A stretch of DNA of 19,955 nt from assembly GCA_024653225.1 (NCBI GenBank), contig JANLGA010000002.1, positions 16,975-36,929 of the forward strand, read 5' to 3'. How positions within the stretch are numbered: position 1 is the stretch's first letter; each line of letters opens with the position of its first letter. The notes beneath the pieces are model-generated. The model worked only from the letters and a program-made list of their open reading frames with translations, did not search any database and was not told the DNA's origin. Positions 1-7,066 of this stretch are shown piece by piece. The position numbers and the translations under genes are program-made. The DNA comes from Bacillota bacterium (GTDB taxonomy: Bacteria; Bacillota; Sulfobacillia; JABLXB01).

Positions 1-444
1 CGCCTGCTCCCTGGTCAGCCCGGAACCCGGCTCGAATCTGCCATCCGGGTATCCCAGGATGATCCCTTCGCGGGCTGCCGCTTGGATGTAACCGAATGCC
101 GGCTTGTCATAGATCGAATAGTTGGTAGGTACGTCCGAGAACAAGGGATGGTCGTCGTTCACGGGCGCCAGGCGGAAGACCTTCGCCAGGAGCATCGCGT
201 ACTGGCTTCTCGACGAGACGGCGGAAGGGTGATAGAGGTACCTCTTGTGAGGGTGGTCCTCGTGACCCGTCACCCGGCACTCGCCGTCCGTCACCTCTTC
301 CTCCCACAGGACCCTCACGTACCTGCTCGACCAATGACCGGCCATATCGTCGTACCACCTGTCGCCCGCGGCCCGGGCGTGACCGGTCGGTAGAAACAGT
401 ACGGCCGCAACAACTGCGAGAGAGTACGCGTATCGCCTTGTCAG
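1..444 (-). CDS. Secreted S-layer homology (SLH) domain protein, 5' part (runs off the left edge)
   Basis: The minus strand is open for 148 codons from 444 to the window edge. The N-terminus has basic residues (TRRYAY), a hydrophobic core (SLAVVAAVLFLP) and an AxA-type cleavage site (GHARA), i.e. a Sec signal peptide of about 24 residues. Near the edge the protein reads FGYIQAAAREGIILGYPDG followed by RFEPGSGLTREQA, a textbook SLH repeat. SLH domains anchor proteins to pyruvylated secondary cell-wall polymers of the envelope. The start is inferred as CTG at 442-444, because GGAAAGGAG (459-451) lies 6 nt upstream. An in-frame ATG at 526-524 would add a long Arg/Ser-rich N-terminus with no SD. 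No strong promoter is seen; a TAAAAT-like -10 lies at 532-527 without a good -35. The gene is divergent from the Tad operon. The C-terminal function is outside the window. Confidence 0.82.
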   Translation of the reverse strand, partial: MTRRYAYSLAVVAAVLFLPTGHARAAGDRWYDDMAGHWSSRYVRVLWEEEVTDGECRVTGHEDHPHKRYLYHPSAVSSRSQYAMLLAKVFRLAPVNDDHPLFSDVPTNYSIYDKPAFGYIQAAAREGIILGYPDGRFEPGSGLTREQA

Positions 445-450
445 GGGCGT

Positions 451-459
451 CTCCTTTCC
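451..459 (-). promoter_or_regulatory. Strong ribosome binding site deciding an unusual CTG start
   Basis: Read on the minus strand this is GGAAAGGAG, close to ideal anti-16S complementarity. It is followed by six bases and then CTG (444-442). No ATG, GTG or TTG occurs at a suitable distance in this frame, so CTG is the best start for the SLH protein, placing the signal peptide right at the N-terminus. Confidence 0.6.
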
Positions 460-654
460 GCCACCGGCCCGCGACCCCGACGCCCGTCGAGGCGAGTGGT
501 TCGACGCGAGCCTGGGAATTCCTGCCATTTTATCGCGGCCTCATCCGTGGGCACGGGATGTCGGCACCGGGCTTTCGACACGGCGGAGACGCCGTGAGCA
601 GTTGCCGGGTCCCGACGACGGTCCGGGTTGTTGGAAAGTGTCGAACGAAAACCT

Positions 655-683
655 TTGACTCGGCGGGATCCCGACATTACAAT
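655..683 (+). promoter_or_regulatory. Sigma-A-type promoter of the Tad pilus operon
   Basis: TTGACT (655-660) and TACAAT (678-683) are separated by exactly 17 nt. Each hexamer matches the sigma-70/sigma-A consensus at five of six positions. Transcription would start near 690, about 240 nt before cpaB, giving a long leader. The rest of the divergent gap (445-654) shows no convincing gene; the ORFs there look like chance open frames in GC-rich DNA. Confidence 0.75.
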
Positions 684-730
684 CCCATACTAGCGGCGGA
701 TGGCAAAAACTGGTGGGTGGTGACAAGACT

Positions 731-884
731 TGGCGAAGGAGAAGGCTGGAACCGACCGAACCGCCGGGAAATCCCGCCGGGAAAGGAGGCGAAGCGGCAC
801 GGCGACTCTCTCGCACGCGGGTCGGTTACTGCCCGTTGAAAAAAACATGAGCCACCGGCGCCCTTCGACACCCCTCCTTCGCCA
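731..884 (+). promoter_or_regulatory. Possible structured leader RNA of the Tad operon
   Basis: TGGCGAAGGAG (731-741) is perfectly complementary over 11 nt to CTCCTTCGCCA (874-884). Nested inside, AACCGACC (750-757) is complementary over 8 nt to GGTCGGTT (820-827). Together they would close a roughly 150-nt domain in the 5' leader, with smaller hairpins inside, ending about 45 nt before the cpaB start. I compared it by eye with c-di-GMP, c-di-AMP, cobalamin and TPP aptamers and found no match. In GC-rich DNA some pairing is expected by chance, so this is a candidate only. Confidence 0.35.
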
Positions 885-929
885 GGTTTTGCCAAATGCC
901 CCGGGCCGGGGTGCAAGTTGGGAGGCTCG

Positions 930-1622
930 ATGTTGTTCAGAAGGCGCGGCGCCGTTGCGTTGATCATCGCGATGGTGACGAGCACGGCTACGTTCGTGTA
1001 CCTGGTGTGGAGCGGGGAATCCACGCAGGTGGTCGTCGCGGCCCGCGATATTCGCGCGGGCGGGAGGATAGACGAGAATTCGGTGAGGTTGGCCGGCATG
1101 AACAGGCGCGCCGTGCATCCGTCCGCTTATCGCCACGTCGAGGAGGTCGTCGGGAGATACGCGATTGACGAACTCGCGGCCGGCGAGCAGGTGATGCGAC
1201 ACCGCGTCGCCGCAGGCGGACACGGGGGGCTGGTGGCGGGGCTCAGTCCCGACCTCAGGGCGATGTTCATCCCCGTGCAGGCGGAGCACACAGCCGTCGG
1301 GCTCGTCGAACCGGGGGGCATGGTGGACGTGATATGCGTTTGGCAGGAATCGAAGGGGAGCTCGGTCGCCCGTTGCGTGCTCGGCTCCGTCTCCGTCGTC
1401 GCCACTGCCCCCGGCGAAGCCCGGGGTCTTGCGGATTCCGGCAGCGGCGAAAGCCGGGGGGTGGTCGTCGCGGTCACCCCGGGCGACGCCGAGAAGCTGG
1501 CCTTTTGCCTGGAGAACGGGCGCGTCTATCTCGCCGCCGTGCCCTTCGGGGGTTCGGCGCAGACCACACCCGGGGTAAGGTGGGAGGACCTGGTCGGGCC
1601 AGTCTCGGGGGATTCTCCATGA
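930..1622 (+). CDS. cpaB: Flp pilus assembly protein CpaB/RcpC, SAF domain
   Basis: The product is 230 aa with a single N-terminal membrane anchor (residues about 7-27). An SAF-type domain follows (about 33-95, QVVVAARDIRAGGRIDENSV), then a C-terminal RcpC-like region containing the FIPVQ...GLVEPGGMVDVI signature (about 113-136). CpaB proteins are periplasmic or extracytoplasmic parts of Tad pilus machines; in monoderms they sit on the outer face of the membrane. The start is ATG 930: GGGAGG (920-925) lies just upstream, whereas a TTG at 918 overlaps that site. It is the first gene of the operon, and its stop overlaps the next start (ATGA, 1619-1622). Confidence 0.85.
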   Translation: MLFRRRGAVALIIAMVTSTATFVYLVWSGESTQVVVAARDIRAGGRIDENSVRLAGMNRRAVHPSAYRHVEEVVGRYAIDELAAGEQVMRHRVAAGGHGGLVAGLSPDLRAMFIPVQAEHTAVGLVEPGGMVDVICVWQESKGSSVARCVLGSVSVVATAPGEARGLADSGSGESRGVVVAVTPGDAEKLAFCLENGRVYLAAVPFGGSAQTTPGVRWEDLVGPVSGDSP

Positions 1623-2812
1623 CACCGGAGGCGAGGGGCGACCTCGCCGGGGAGGCGCGCTCGCCGGGCGGTCCCGCCGCCCTGGTGTTATCCGCCGGAG
1701 CGAACTTCGAGGCGACCGCGTTCTCCGGGAGGTACCGCGTGGTCGGGGTCGTGACGAGCTGGGAGGCGGCGACTTCGGTCATCCCCGTGCTGAGGCCGGA
1801 CGTTCTGCTGGTCGATCCATCGGCAAGGTGCGAGGCGGTGGCTTCGGACATGGTGAAGCTGATACAGGCGGCGTTTCCGTCGGTGAAAGTGGAAATCGCG
1901 AGGTCCGGGGAGTCTCTGGACCGCCCCGGGCATGACGGTGAAGTGACTGTGCCCGCGCCCTCTGCCGGCGCGCACTCGTGCGGCGGGATCGTCACGGTTT
2001 GGAGCCCGAAAGGCGGCGCGGGTCGGACGTTCATCGCCTGCAATCTCGCGGCGTGCGTTTCAGCCAGGGGAGGGCGAAGGACCGTCCTCGTTGACCTCGA
2101 CCTGAAATCGGGGGATGTCGGGGTCCACCTCAACGTGCGCGATGCCCCCACGATACTCGATGCGCTTCCCTACGTGGACGATGGTAGCGCCGCCGCCGTG
2201 TCCAGGTTCGCCGTGCTTCACAAGCAGTCCGGGATCTCGGTCCTGCCGGCCCCGGGGAGACCCGAACTGTCGGAGCTCGTGGCGCCCGCGCAGCTGCGCC
2301 GCCTCGTCGCGGTCGCGCAGAGCGAATACGAGTACGTCATCCTGGACACGCCGGCGGACTCGGCCTCCGAGGTGGTATACGAATGCATCGAGAGTGCCTG
2401 GAAAACCGTGCTAGTCGTCACGCAGGACGTTGCGTGCCTCCGGCGCACCAGGGTGATGATGGACGTACTCGAGAAGCTGTGCGCCGGCGCGGCGGCGAAG
2501 ACCGTGGTGGTGTTGAACCTCGCAACCGAGTCCGGCCCGGTCAACGCCTCGAGCGTCGAGTCCTTTCTGGGGATCAGGGTGTGCGGAGCGATCCCGGAGG
2601 ACAGGAGGGCGGTGGAGAGGTCCGTCTATGACGGCATCCCGATAGTGCTCGCCGATCCGGGTGCGAAGGTCTCGAAGGCCCTCGGGTCCGTGGCCGGAGA
2701 GGTGTTCCCGTGCTGCACCGGCGCGCAGAGGAGAAGGCCCGGACTGTCCGCCGCCCTGGTCAGCCTGTTGGAGAGGGGGCGCGCATCCCATGAGCATTCT
2801 CGAAAGGCTTGA
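1619..2812 (+). CDS. cpaE: Tad pilus localisation ATPase CpaE/TadZ (MinD/ParA-like)
   Basis: 397 aa. Residues about 20-95 resemble the receiver-like N-terminal domain of TadZ (ALVLSAG..., LRPDVLLVDPS). Residues about 122-370 are a MinD/ParA-type ATPase: deviant Walker A KGGAGRT (131-137), Walker A' region VLVDLDLKSGDVG (156-168), and a Walker B-like strand YVILDTPAD. TadZ/CpaE proteins place the pilus machine, often at a cell pole. The lysine normally present in GK[T/S] is Arg136 here, while the signature Lys131 is kept, so nucleotide turnover may be altered. The start ATG overlaps the cpaB stop by 4 nt, implying translational coupling, and the 3' end overlaps cpaF by 23 nt. Confidence 0.85.
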   Translation: MTPEARGDLAGEARSPGGPAALVLSAGANFEATAFSGRYRVVGVVTSWEAATSVIPVLRPDVLLVDPSARCEAVASDMVKLIQAAFPSVKVEIARSGESLDRPGHDGEVTVPAPSAGAHSCGGIVTVWSPKGGAGRTFIACNLAACVSARGGRRTVLVDLDLKSGDVGVHLNVRDAPTILDALPYVDDGSAAAVSRFAVLHKQSGISVLPAPGRPELSELVAPAQLRRLVAVAQSEYEYVILDTPADSASEVVYECIESAWKTVLVVTQDVACLRRTRVMMDVLEKLCAGAAAKTVVVLNLATESGPVNASSVESFLGIRVCGAIPEDRRAVERSVYDGIPIVLADPGAKVSKALGSVAGEVFPCCTGAQRRRPGLSAALVSLLERGRASHEHSRKA

Positions 2813-4101
2813 AAGGATGAGCGCGTCGTCGAGGTCGCCCACGACTCGGCAAGACGGCGGCCCCAAGGCCGATGTTCTGCGACGCGTCCAGGAGTACGTG
2901 CTTGCGGACTGTCCCGAATTGGTTCTGGGCGCCAGGGGCAACCCCCATAAGCGCGCAAGGCTCCGGTCGGTGATCCTGCAGAAAGTGGTGAGGGACAGTC
3001 TGTGCGAACCGGGTTTGCCGCGCGAGGCGTTGGTGGACGAGCTCGTGCAAGAGATCGCGGGATTCGGACCGATTGACCCGCTGATCGCCGACCAGTCGGT
3101 GACCGAGGTAATGGTCAACGGCCCGAACCAGGTTTACATCGAGCGAGGCGGGGTCCTGGAACTCACGGACGTGGTCTTCAGGGACGAAGGGCACCTCCTG
3201 GACGTCATAGGCAGGATGGTCGCACCTCTCGGCCGCAGGATTGACCGGGCCGCGCCCTACGTTGACGCGAGACTTCCCGACGGCTCCAGGGTGAACGCCG
3301 TGGTGCCACCCCTCTCACTGAACGGTCCGCTGCTCACAGTGCGGAAGTTCCCGGGGAATGCGTTCACCCTGGACCAGCTGGTCGAACTTCGTACCCTCAC
3401 AGCGGAAATGGCGTCGTTCCGCCAGGCTCAATGTGGTGATTTCGGGCGGGACCGGTTCGGGTAAGACGACCACACTGGGCGCCCTGTGCTCGGCCGCGTC
3501 GGAACGGGACCGGATCATCACGATCGAGGACGCCGCGGAACTGAGGGTGCTCCGTCCGCACGTCGTCTGCCTGGAGGCGAGGGCGCCGAACATCGAAGGG
3601 AAGGGGGAGGTGACCATCAGGGACCTCTTAAGGAACGCCTTGCGGATGAGGCCCGACCGCATCATTATCGGTGAGGTGCGGGGTCGGGAGGCGTACGACC
3701 TGCTGCAGGCGCTCAACACGGGTCACCGCGGGTCCATGTCAACCGTGCACGCCAACAGCGTTTCGGACGCCGTCAGGCGGCTGGCCAACATGGTGTTGAG
3801 CTCGGGCGAACCGCTGCCACACGAGGTCGTGGAGGACGAGCTGCGGTCTGCCATAGACCTCCTCATTCACCAGGAGAGGATCCCCGCCGGTGCGAGGAAG
3901 ATGACGGAGGTGTCGCTGGTGACGAAGGACGCCGGGGGCGCCCCCAAGTGCACGGTGTTCACCTGGGAGCCGGAGGGGGCCTCCAGCGAGACGGGGGGCC
4001 GGTTTCTCAGGCACACGATCTCGGACCCCCCCGAGGTGACGGGCAAGTTCAAGATGTGCGGAATGGACATCCGGCGCTGGCTGGGCGGTGGATGCCTTTG
4101 A
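2790..4101 (+). pseudogene. cpaF: Tad pilus secretion ATPase CpaF/TadA, frameshifted at about 3420
   Basis: A clear type II/IV secretion ATPase of the CpaF family, but split over two frames. Frame one (2790-3419, 210 codons) holds the N-terminal region: GFGPIDPL, VTEVMVNGP, YVDARLPDGSRVNAVVPP, LLTVRKFP, LTAEMASF. Frame two (3421-4101) carries ARLNVVISGGTGSGKTT (Walker A), the Asp box, Walker B RIIIGEVRG, and the His box GSMSTVHANS. After ...MASF, family members usually have six more residues before (A/I)RLN. Here a single C (3420) stands in their place, equal to a net loss of about 17 nt. As read, frame one stops at TAA 3462-3464, exactly at the Walker A lysine. Repaired, the protein would be about 442 aa, normal for the family. 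It could be a real recent lesion or a sequence/assembly error; the strong conservation of both halves favours a recent event or an error. Confidence 0.85.
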
Positions 4102-4826
4102 GGAGCCCGCTCGCGACCTTCGTCATTGCGTGGGCGGCCGTGTTCGTATGCACGTTCCTGGTGGCGACGGAGTGGCCCCGTCTCATGGGCCGCGACAGGC
4201 TGACGCTCGTCGCGGGCAAGGCGGGGGGCGGCAGGGCCGGCGGGCTCGGCGCCGGGAGGCGGCGACTGCGGGGTAGTGACCGCCGCCGCTTGGAGGAGCA
4301 GATTGAGTCCCTCGCGGTCCTCATGGGCGGCGCCGTGGCGAGCGGACAGACTGTGGTCCAGGCGCTCGAATCGTGCGCTGGGGACGTTCCCGATGCCCCC
4401 TTGGGACCGGAGATTAGGCGGGTCGTGGACGAATACCGAGTGGGGACGCCCATCCTTGCATCCTTATCTTCGATGTCCGAGAGATTGGCCCATCCAGACC
4501 TGGATTACCTCGTACGCATCATCGAGATTCACATGCTGAGTGGGGGCGAGTTCGGCGGCGTCTTGGAGAACGTCGTGAACACCTTGCGGCAGAGGCGATC
4601 CCTCCGCTTGGAGCTGAAGGCGGGGTGTGCCGAGGCTCGGATATCCGCGGCCGTGGTCGCCGCCCTGCCGGTCGTGCTCGCCGCGTTCACGTTCGCGACG
4701 AGGCCGGAGATGTTACTGGCCCTGGGGCGAACCGTCGCGGGCCGGTTGGGTGTCGCGTACGCGGTTGCGTCTTGGCTCTGCGGACTGTGCGTGTTGAGGA
4801 TGGTGTCCAGGATTGACTTCGTGTGA
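4092..4826 (+). CDS. tadB: Tad pilus inner-membrane platform protein TadB
   Basis: 244 aa. An N-terminal membrane segment (about 8-26) is followed by a basic Gly/Arg-rich cytoplasmic linker (about 34-66). A type II secretion F-domain comes next (about 70-185, with ESLAVLMGGAVASGQTVVQAL), and then two C-terminal membrane segments (about 184-202 and 219-237). TadB pairs with TadC as the platform on which the CpaF ATPase acts to assemble Flp pilin. The ATG at 4092 overlaps the end of cpaF by 10 nt. It is at the short end for the family but shows no internal defect. Confidence 0.85.
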   Translation: MPLRSPLATFVIAWAAVFVCTFLVATEWPRLMGRDRLTLVAGKAGGGRAGGLGAGRRRLRGSDRRRLEEQIESLAVLMGGAVASGQTVVQALESCAGDVPDAPLGPEIRRVVDEYRVGTPILASLSSMSERLAHPDLDYLVRIIEIHMLSGGEFGGVLENVVNTLRQRRSLRLELKAGCAEARISAAVVAALPVVLAAFTFATRPEMLLALGRTVAGRLGVAYAVASWLCGLCVLRMVSRIDFV

Positions 4827-4842
4827 AGAACCGATCCGGGCG

Positions 4843-5670
4843 ATGTTGACGGCCGTTTCGGCCGGCGTGACGGCGGGTTCCTGGTTCTTGTACTTGTACG
4901 AGAAGGTCCGGGAGGCGCGACGCCGAGACCTCTCGGGCCCCGCGCGGACCCGCCGACTCATCGGGCGTTTTTCCCGGCCGGTCCGATGGGGTGCGGCGTG
5001 CACGGCGTTACCGAAGGCCTCCTCCCCCGGCGACGGATTCTCCGCCGGTCCGCCCCGAACCAGTCTCCGTGCCGCGGCCTTAGCCGGGGCGGTCGCGTGT
5101 TGCCTGCTCTCCGTCTCCGCACGCGGATCCGTCCGGGGGCCGGTCGTCATCGGCCTGCTCTGCGTACTTGCCGGGGTTGCCACCCCGAGGGTGTTGGACA
5201 CCCTGCGGCGCGAGAGTGCGCGCAAACACGTGGAGCGGTCCCTGCCCGAGGTGATTGACCTGATGACTGTGTGCACCGATGCGGGGATGAGCGTCTACTC
5301 GGCCCTGAAATACGCCGCGGGTGCCTGCGGCGGTCCACTGGGGAACGAGCTGAAGCGGGCCGTGTCCGCAATGTCGGCAGGTTCGAGCCTCGAGGATGCC
5401 TTGAGGAACATCGCGTCACTGTGCGACCTGCCATCGCTCAGGTTCTTCGCCACGACCCTTGTGAGGTCCCATGCCCAGGGCAACCCGCTGTCGGAGGTGC
5501 TCAAGGGACAAGCATGGGTCGTCCGCCAGCAGCGGAGACTCGCGCTCGAAGCGCGGATGAGGGCCATGCCCGTCAAGATCGCGGTGTGCTCGGTCGTATT
5601 CTTCCTGCCCGCGGTGTTGGTAGTGAGCGTGCTGCCGGGCGTGCTGTTGTTTCTGAGATCCAGGTGGTGA
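4843..5670 (+). CDS. tadC: Tad pilus inner-membrane platform protein TadC
   Basis: 275 aa from ATG 4843. Membrane segments lie at about 8-19, 78-93, 99-114 and 245-271. A T2SF domain spans about 133-240 and includes the typical LPEVIDLMTVCTDAGMSVYSAL stretch in two parts (LPEVIDLM, DAGMSVYSAL) and LRFFATTLVRSHAQG. It is the partner of TadB. The frame is open from a TTG at 4813, but that start has no SD and would overlap tadB. ATG 4843 has only a weak upstream purine patch, so coupling to tadB translation (17 nt upstream) is likely. The gene is followed by a 39-nt gap before the pilin. Confidence 0.85.
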   Translation: MLTAVSAGVTAGSWFLYLYEKVREARRRDLSGPARTRRLIGRFSRPVRWGAACTALPKASSPGDGFSAGPPRTSLRAAALAGAVACCLLSVSARGSVRGPVVIGLLCVLAGVATPRVLDTLRRESARKHVERSLPEVIDLMTVCTDAGMSVYSALKYAAGACGGPLGNELKRAVSAMSAGSSLEDALRNIASLCDLPSLRFFATTLVRSHAQGNPLSEVLKGQAWVVRQQRRLALEARMRAMPVKIAVCSVVFFLPAVLVVSVLPGVLLFLRSRW

Positions 5671-5709
5671 TCGTACCGATTTGCTCACAGTTGGGGGGAG
5701 TGTTGAGAC

Positions 5710-5949
5710 GTGAAAACATGGTTTGAGCTGATGTTCAGGAAGTTGAGGTGCCCCGCCGCCGGGACGACGGAGCCGATGAGGTCCGGCATCGTGGCGGGGA
5801 ACCTGGGCGAGATGGGGGCGAGCAGCGCCGAGTACGCTCTGATCCTGGCGCTCGTGGTCATCAGTCTGATCACGACGCTGAGCGCACTCGGCGCCGCGCT
5901 CAACGACAAGCTCAGGGAGATCGTAGAGCAAATAGCCAATGCGGGGTAG
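5710..5949 (+). CDS. flp: Flp-family major pilin precursor
   Basis: 79 aa prepilin. The Flp/Fap signature is MGASSAEYALILALVVISL: cleavage is expected after Gly36, leaving mature ASSAEYALIL with Glu at +5 and Tyr at +6, followed by one hydrophobic helix and a short hydrophilic tail, giving a 43-residue mature pilin. A start at GTG 5710 is supported by GGGGGGAG 9 nt upstream. This gives an unusually long 36-residue leader; an internal ATG at 5776 would give a more typical 14-residue leader but its GGAG is only 3 nt away. Processing needs a TadV/CpaA prepilin peptidase, which is not in this window. The stop codon overlaps the tadE start. Confidence 0.85.
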   Translation: MKTWFELMFRKLRCPAAGTTEPMRSGIVAGNLGEMGASSAEYALILALVVISLITTLSALGAALNDKLREIVEQIANAG

Positions 5950-6346
5950 GCGATCGGACCTGTCCGCGGGGGGAGCGGCGGCGGAATTCGTGATCGTCGC
6001 CGCGATGCTGTTCACGACGTTCTTCGCGATCGTGGAATTCGGCCTGATGATGAACGCCAAGATACTGGTCACGACCGCGGCGCGAGAGGCCGCTCGGAAG
6101 GCCGCCGTGGACGGGGGCGCGTCGTCCGCGGCGGTCACTCGGGCGCTGGAATGCCTGAGGATGGGAATCGTGGCCGCATCCGATGCCGAAGTAGAGATAC
6201 GACCCAGGGAAGCCGCTTACGGCTCCACCATAACCGTGAGGGTGACGTGCGGGTACGAGCCCCTGACGCCGGTGATCCGCGCGATCTCGGGTGGTCGAGT
6301 GACCCTGGCCACCGAAGTTGTCACGAGGAGCGAGAAAGTGAGGTGA
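5939..6346 (+). CDS. tadE: TadE-like minor pseudopilin
   Basis: 135 aa. The N-terminus SAGGAAAEFVIVAAMLF is TadE-like: a processing-type site (after Gly11, Glu16 at +5) followed directly by a hydrophobic helix (about 17-38), then the family-typical NAKILVTTAAREAARKAAVDG. The C-terminal half is a beta-rich extracytoplasmic domain. TadE proteins are pseudopilins processed by the same peptidase as Flp. The ATG at 5939 overlaps the flp stop by 11 nt, and the TGA at 6344-6346 overlaps the next start (GTGA). Confidence 0.82.
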   Translation: MRGRRSDLSAGGAAAEFVIVAAMLFTTFFAIVEFGLMMNAKILVTTAAREAARKAAVDGGASSAAVTRALECLRMGIVAASDAEVEIRPREAAYGSTITVRVTCGYEPLTPVIRAISGGRVTLATEVVTRSEKVR

Positions 6347-6867
6347 GCGCGATCTCGCGGGCGGGGATGGGTGGAGCCTCGCGCTGCAGGGGAAGCGTGG
6401 CAGCGGCGGTCGCCCTGGCGTTGCCGGCGATGTTGGTGGCGGCGGGCCTGGCGGTGGACGTCGGGATGACGGTATGGGCTCGAGCGGTCGCACAGTCGGC
6501 CGCGGACCTGGCCGCGCTCGCAGGGGTCCAGGAACTGGACCTGGACCTGCTGGCGCGCGGGGAGCGGCGGCTGATGACGGGCCCTGCCGTTGCCCGCGCC
6601 AGGGATGTCGCCCTGCGGAACGTGATCGCGGCCGGTGGGGCGCTCGGCCCGTCGTCGGCCGGAGTGGACGTGCGCGTGTTCAACGTACCCGTAGGTGAGG
6701 TATTCCCCCATCCCGGCGACGGCAGGCCGATGAGGGATCCGACGGTGTGCGTAACCGTCACCCTTCGACCGCGGTTGCCGGTCCTGGCGCTATTCAGAGG
6801 GCCCGACACCGTCACGGCGCACGCCGATGCCTCGGTGCTCGAGAAGAAGGGCCGCGGGCGCCCGTAG
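6343..6867 (+). CDS. Short TadG-like pilus assembly protein
   Basis: 174 aa from GTG 6343 (overlaps the tadE stop, GTGA). It has one N-terminal hydrophobic segment (about 18-42, VAAAVALALPAMLVAAGLAVDV) followed by QSAADLAALAG, the hallmark of the TadE/TadG-like 'Tad' domain (usually QxAADAAALAGA). The remainder is a small beta-rich domain with no von Willebrand A domain, so it is far shorter than classical TadG. It probably acts as an anchored pseudopilin-like tip or assembly factor. It is the last gene of the operon, followed by 199 nt without a gene. Confidence 0.75.
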   Translation: MSAISRAGMGGASRCRGSVAAAVALALPAMLVAAGLAVDVGMTVWARAVAQSAADLAALAGVQELDLDLLARGERRLMTGPAVARARDVALRNVIAAGGALGPSSAGVDVRVFNVPVGEVFPHPGDGRPMRDPTVCVTVTLRPRLPVLALFRGPDTVTAHADASVLEKKGRGRP

Positions 6868-7066
6868 AGACGGCGGAGGTCCCGTCCTCCCGGAGGCCTC
6901 CGGAGGGGTCGCTTGAAGGTTTTTCGGGTGAGCGAGAAGTAAATAGTCGGATTGGGCGGCCGACGCTCTTGGACCGAGCGGGGGTGCGGCCCGAGGGCGA
7001 ACCGACCGAGAGCCGAACGAAAGAGGAGGGGCGCGCCGAGGCGCCCTGAAGCGGGGGGAACAGAAG
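6868..7066. other. Intergenic region tadG-cysK with a palindrome and a hairpin
   Basis: No gene is seen. It holds a perfect 14-nt palindrome CCGGAGGCCTCCGG (6890-6903), and a TTTTT run begins about 16 nt after it (6920-6924). A hairpin with stem GGGCGC/GCGCCC and a 6-nt loop (7030-7047) lies just before the cysK SD. There is no clear sigma-A promoter: TTGAAG at 6913 and TAAATA at 6940 are spaced too far apart (21 nt). I see no T-box or SAM aptamer core. Whether the Tad operon terminates here is uncertain. Confidence 0.4.

Noticed and set aside
438..839. 133-codon open frame on the plus strand in the divergent intergenic region
   Set aside because: It spans the strong promoter, has no recognisable domain or SD, and looks like a chance open frame in GC-rich DNA.
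731..884. c-di-GMP-I (GEMM) riboswitch in the Tad leader
   Set aside because: GAGCCACCGG near 849 is only partly similar; the GGCAAACC-type block, GAAA tetraloop arm and ACGCAAAGCC block are not found together.
690..1625. 311-codon minus-strand open frame opposite cpaB
   Set aside because: Antisense shadow of cpaB and its leader; low-complexity Arg/Pro/His-rich translation without any family signature.
6913..7050. Possible T-box or SAM leader before cysK
   Set aside because: No T-box core (GGNACCGCG-type) or SAM-I core was found; TTGGACC there is only the loop of a 4-bp hairpin.
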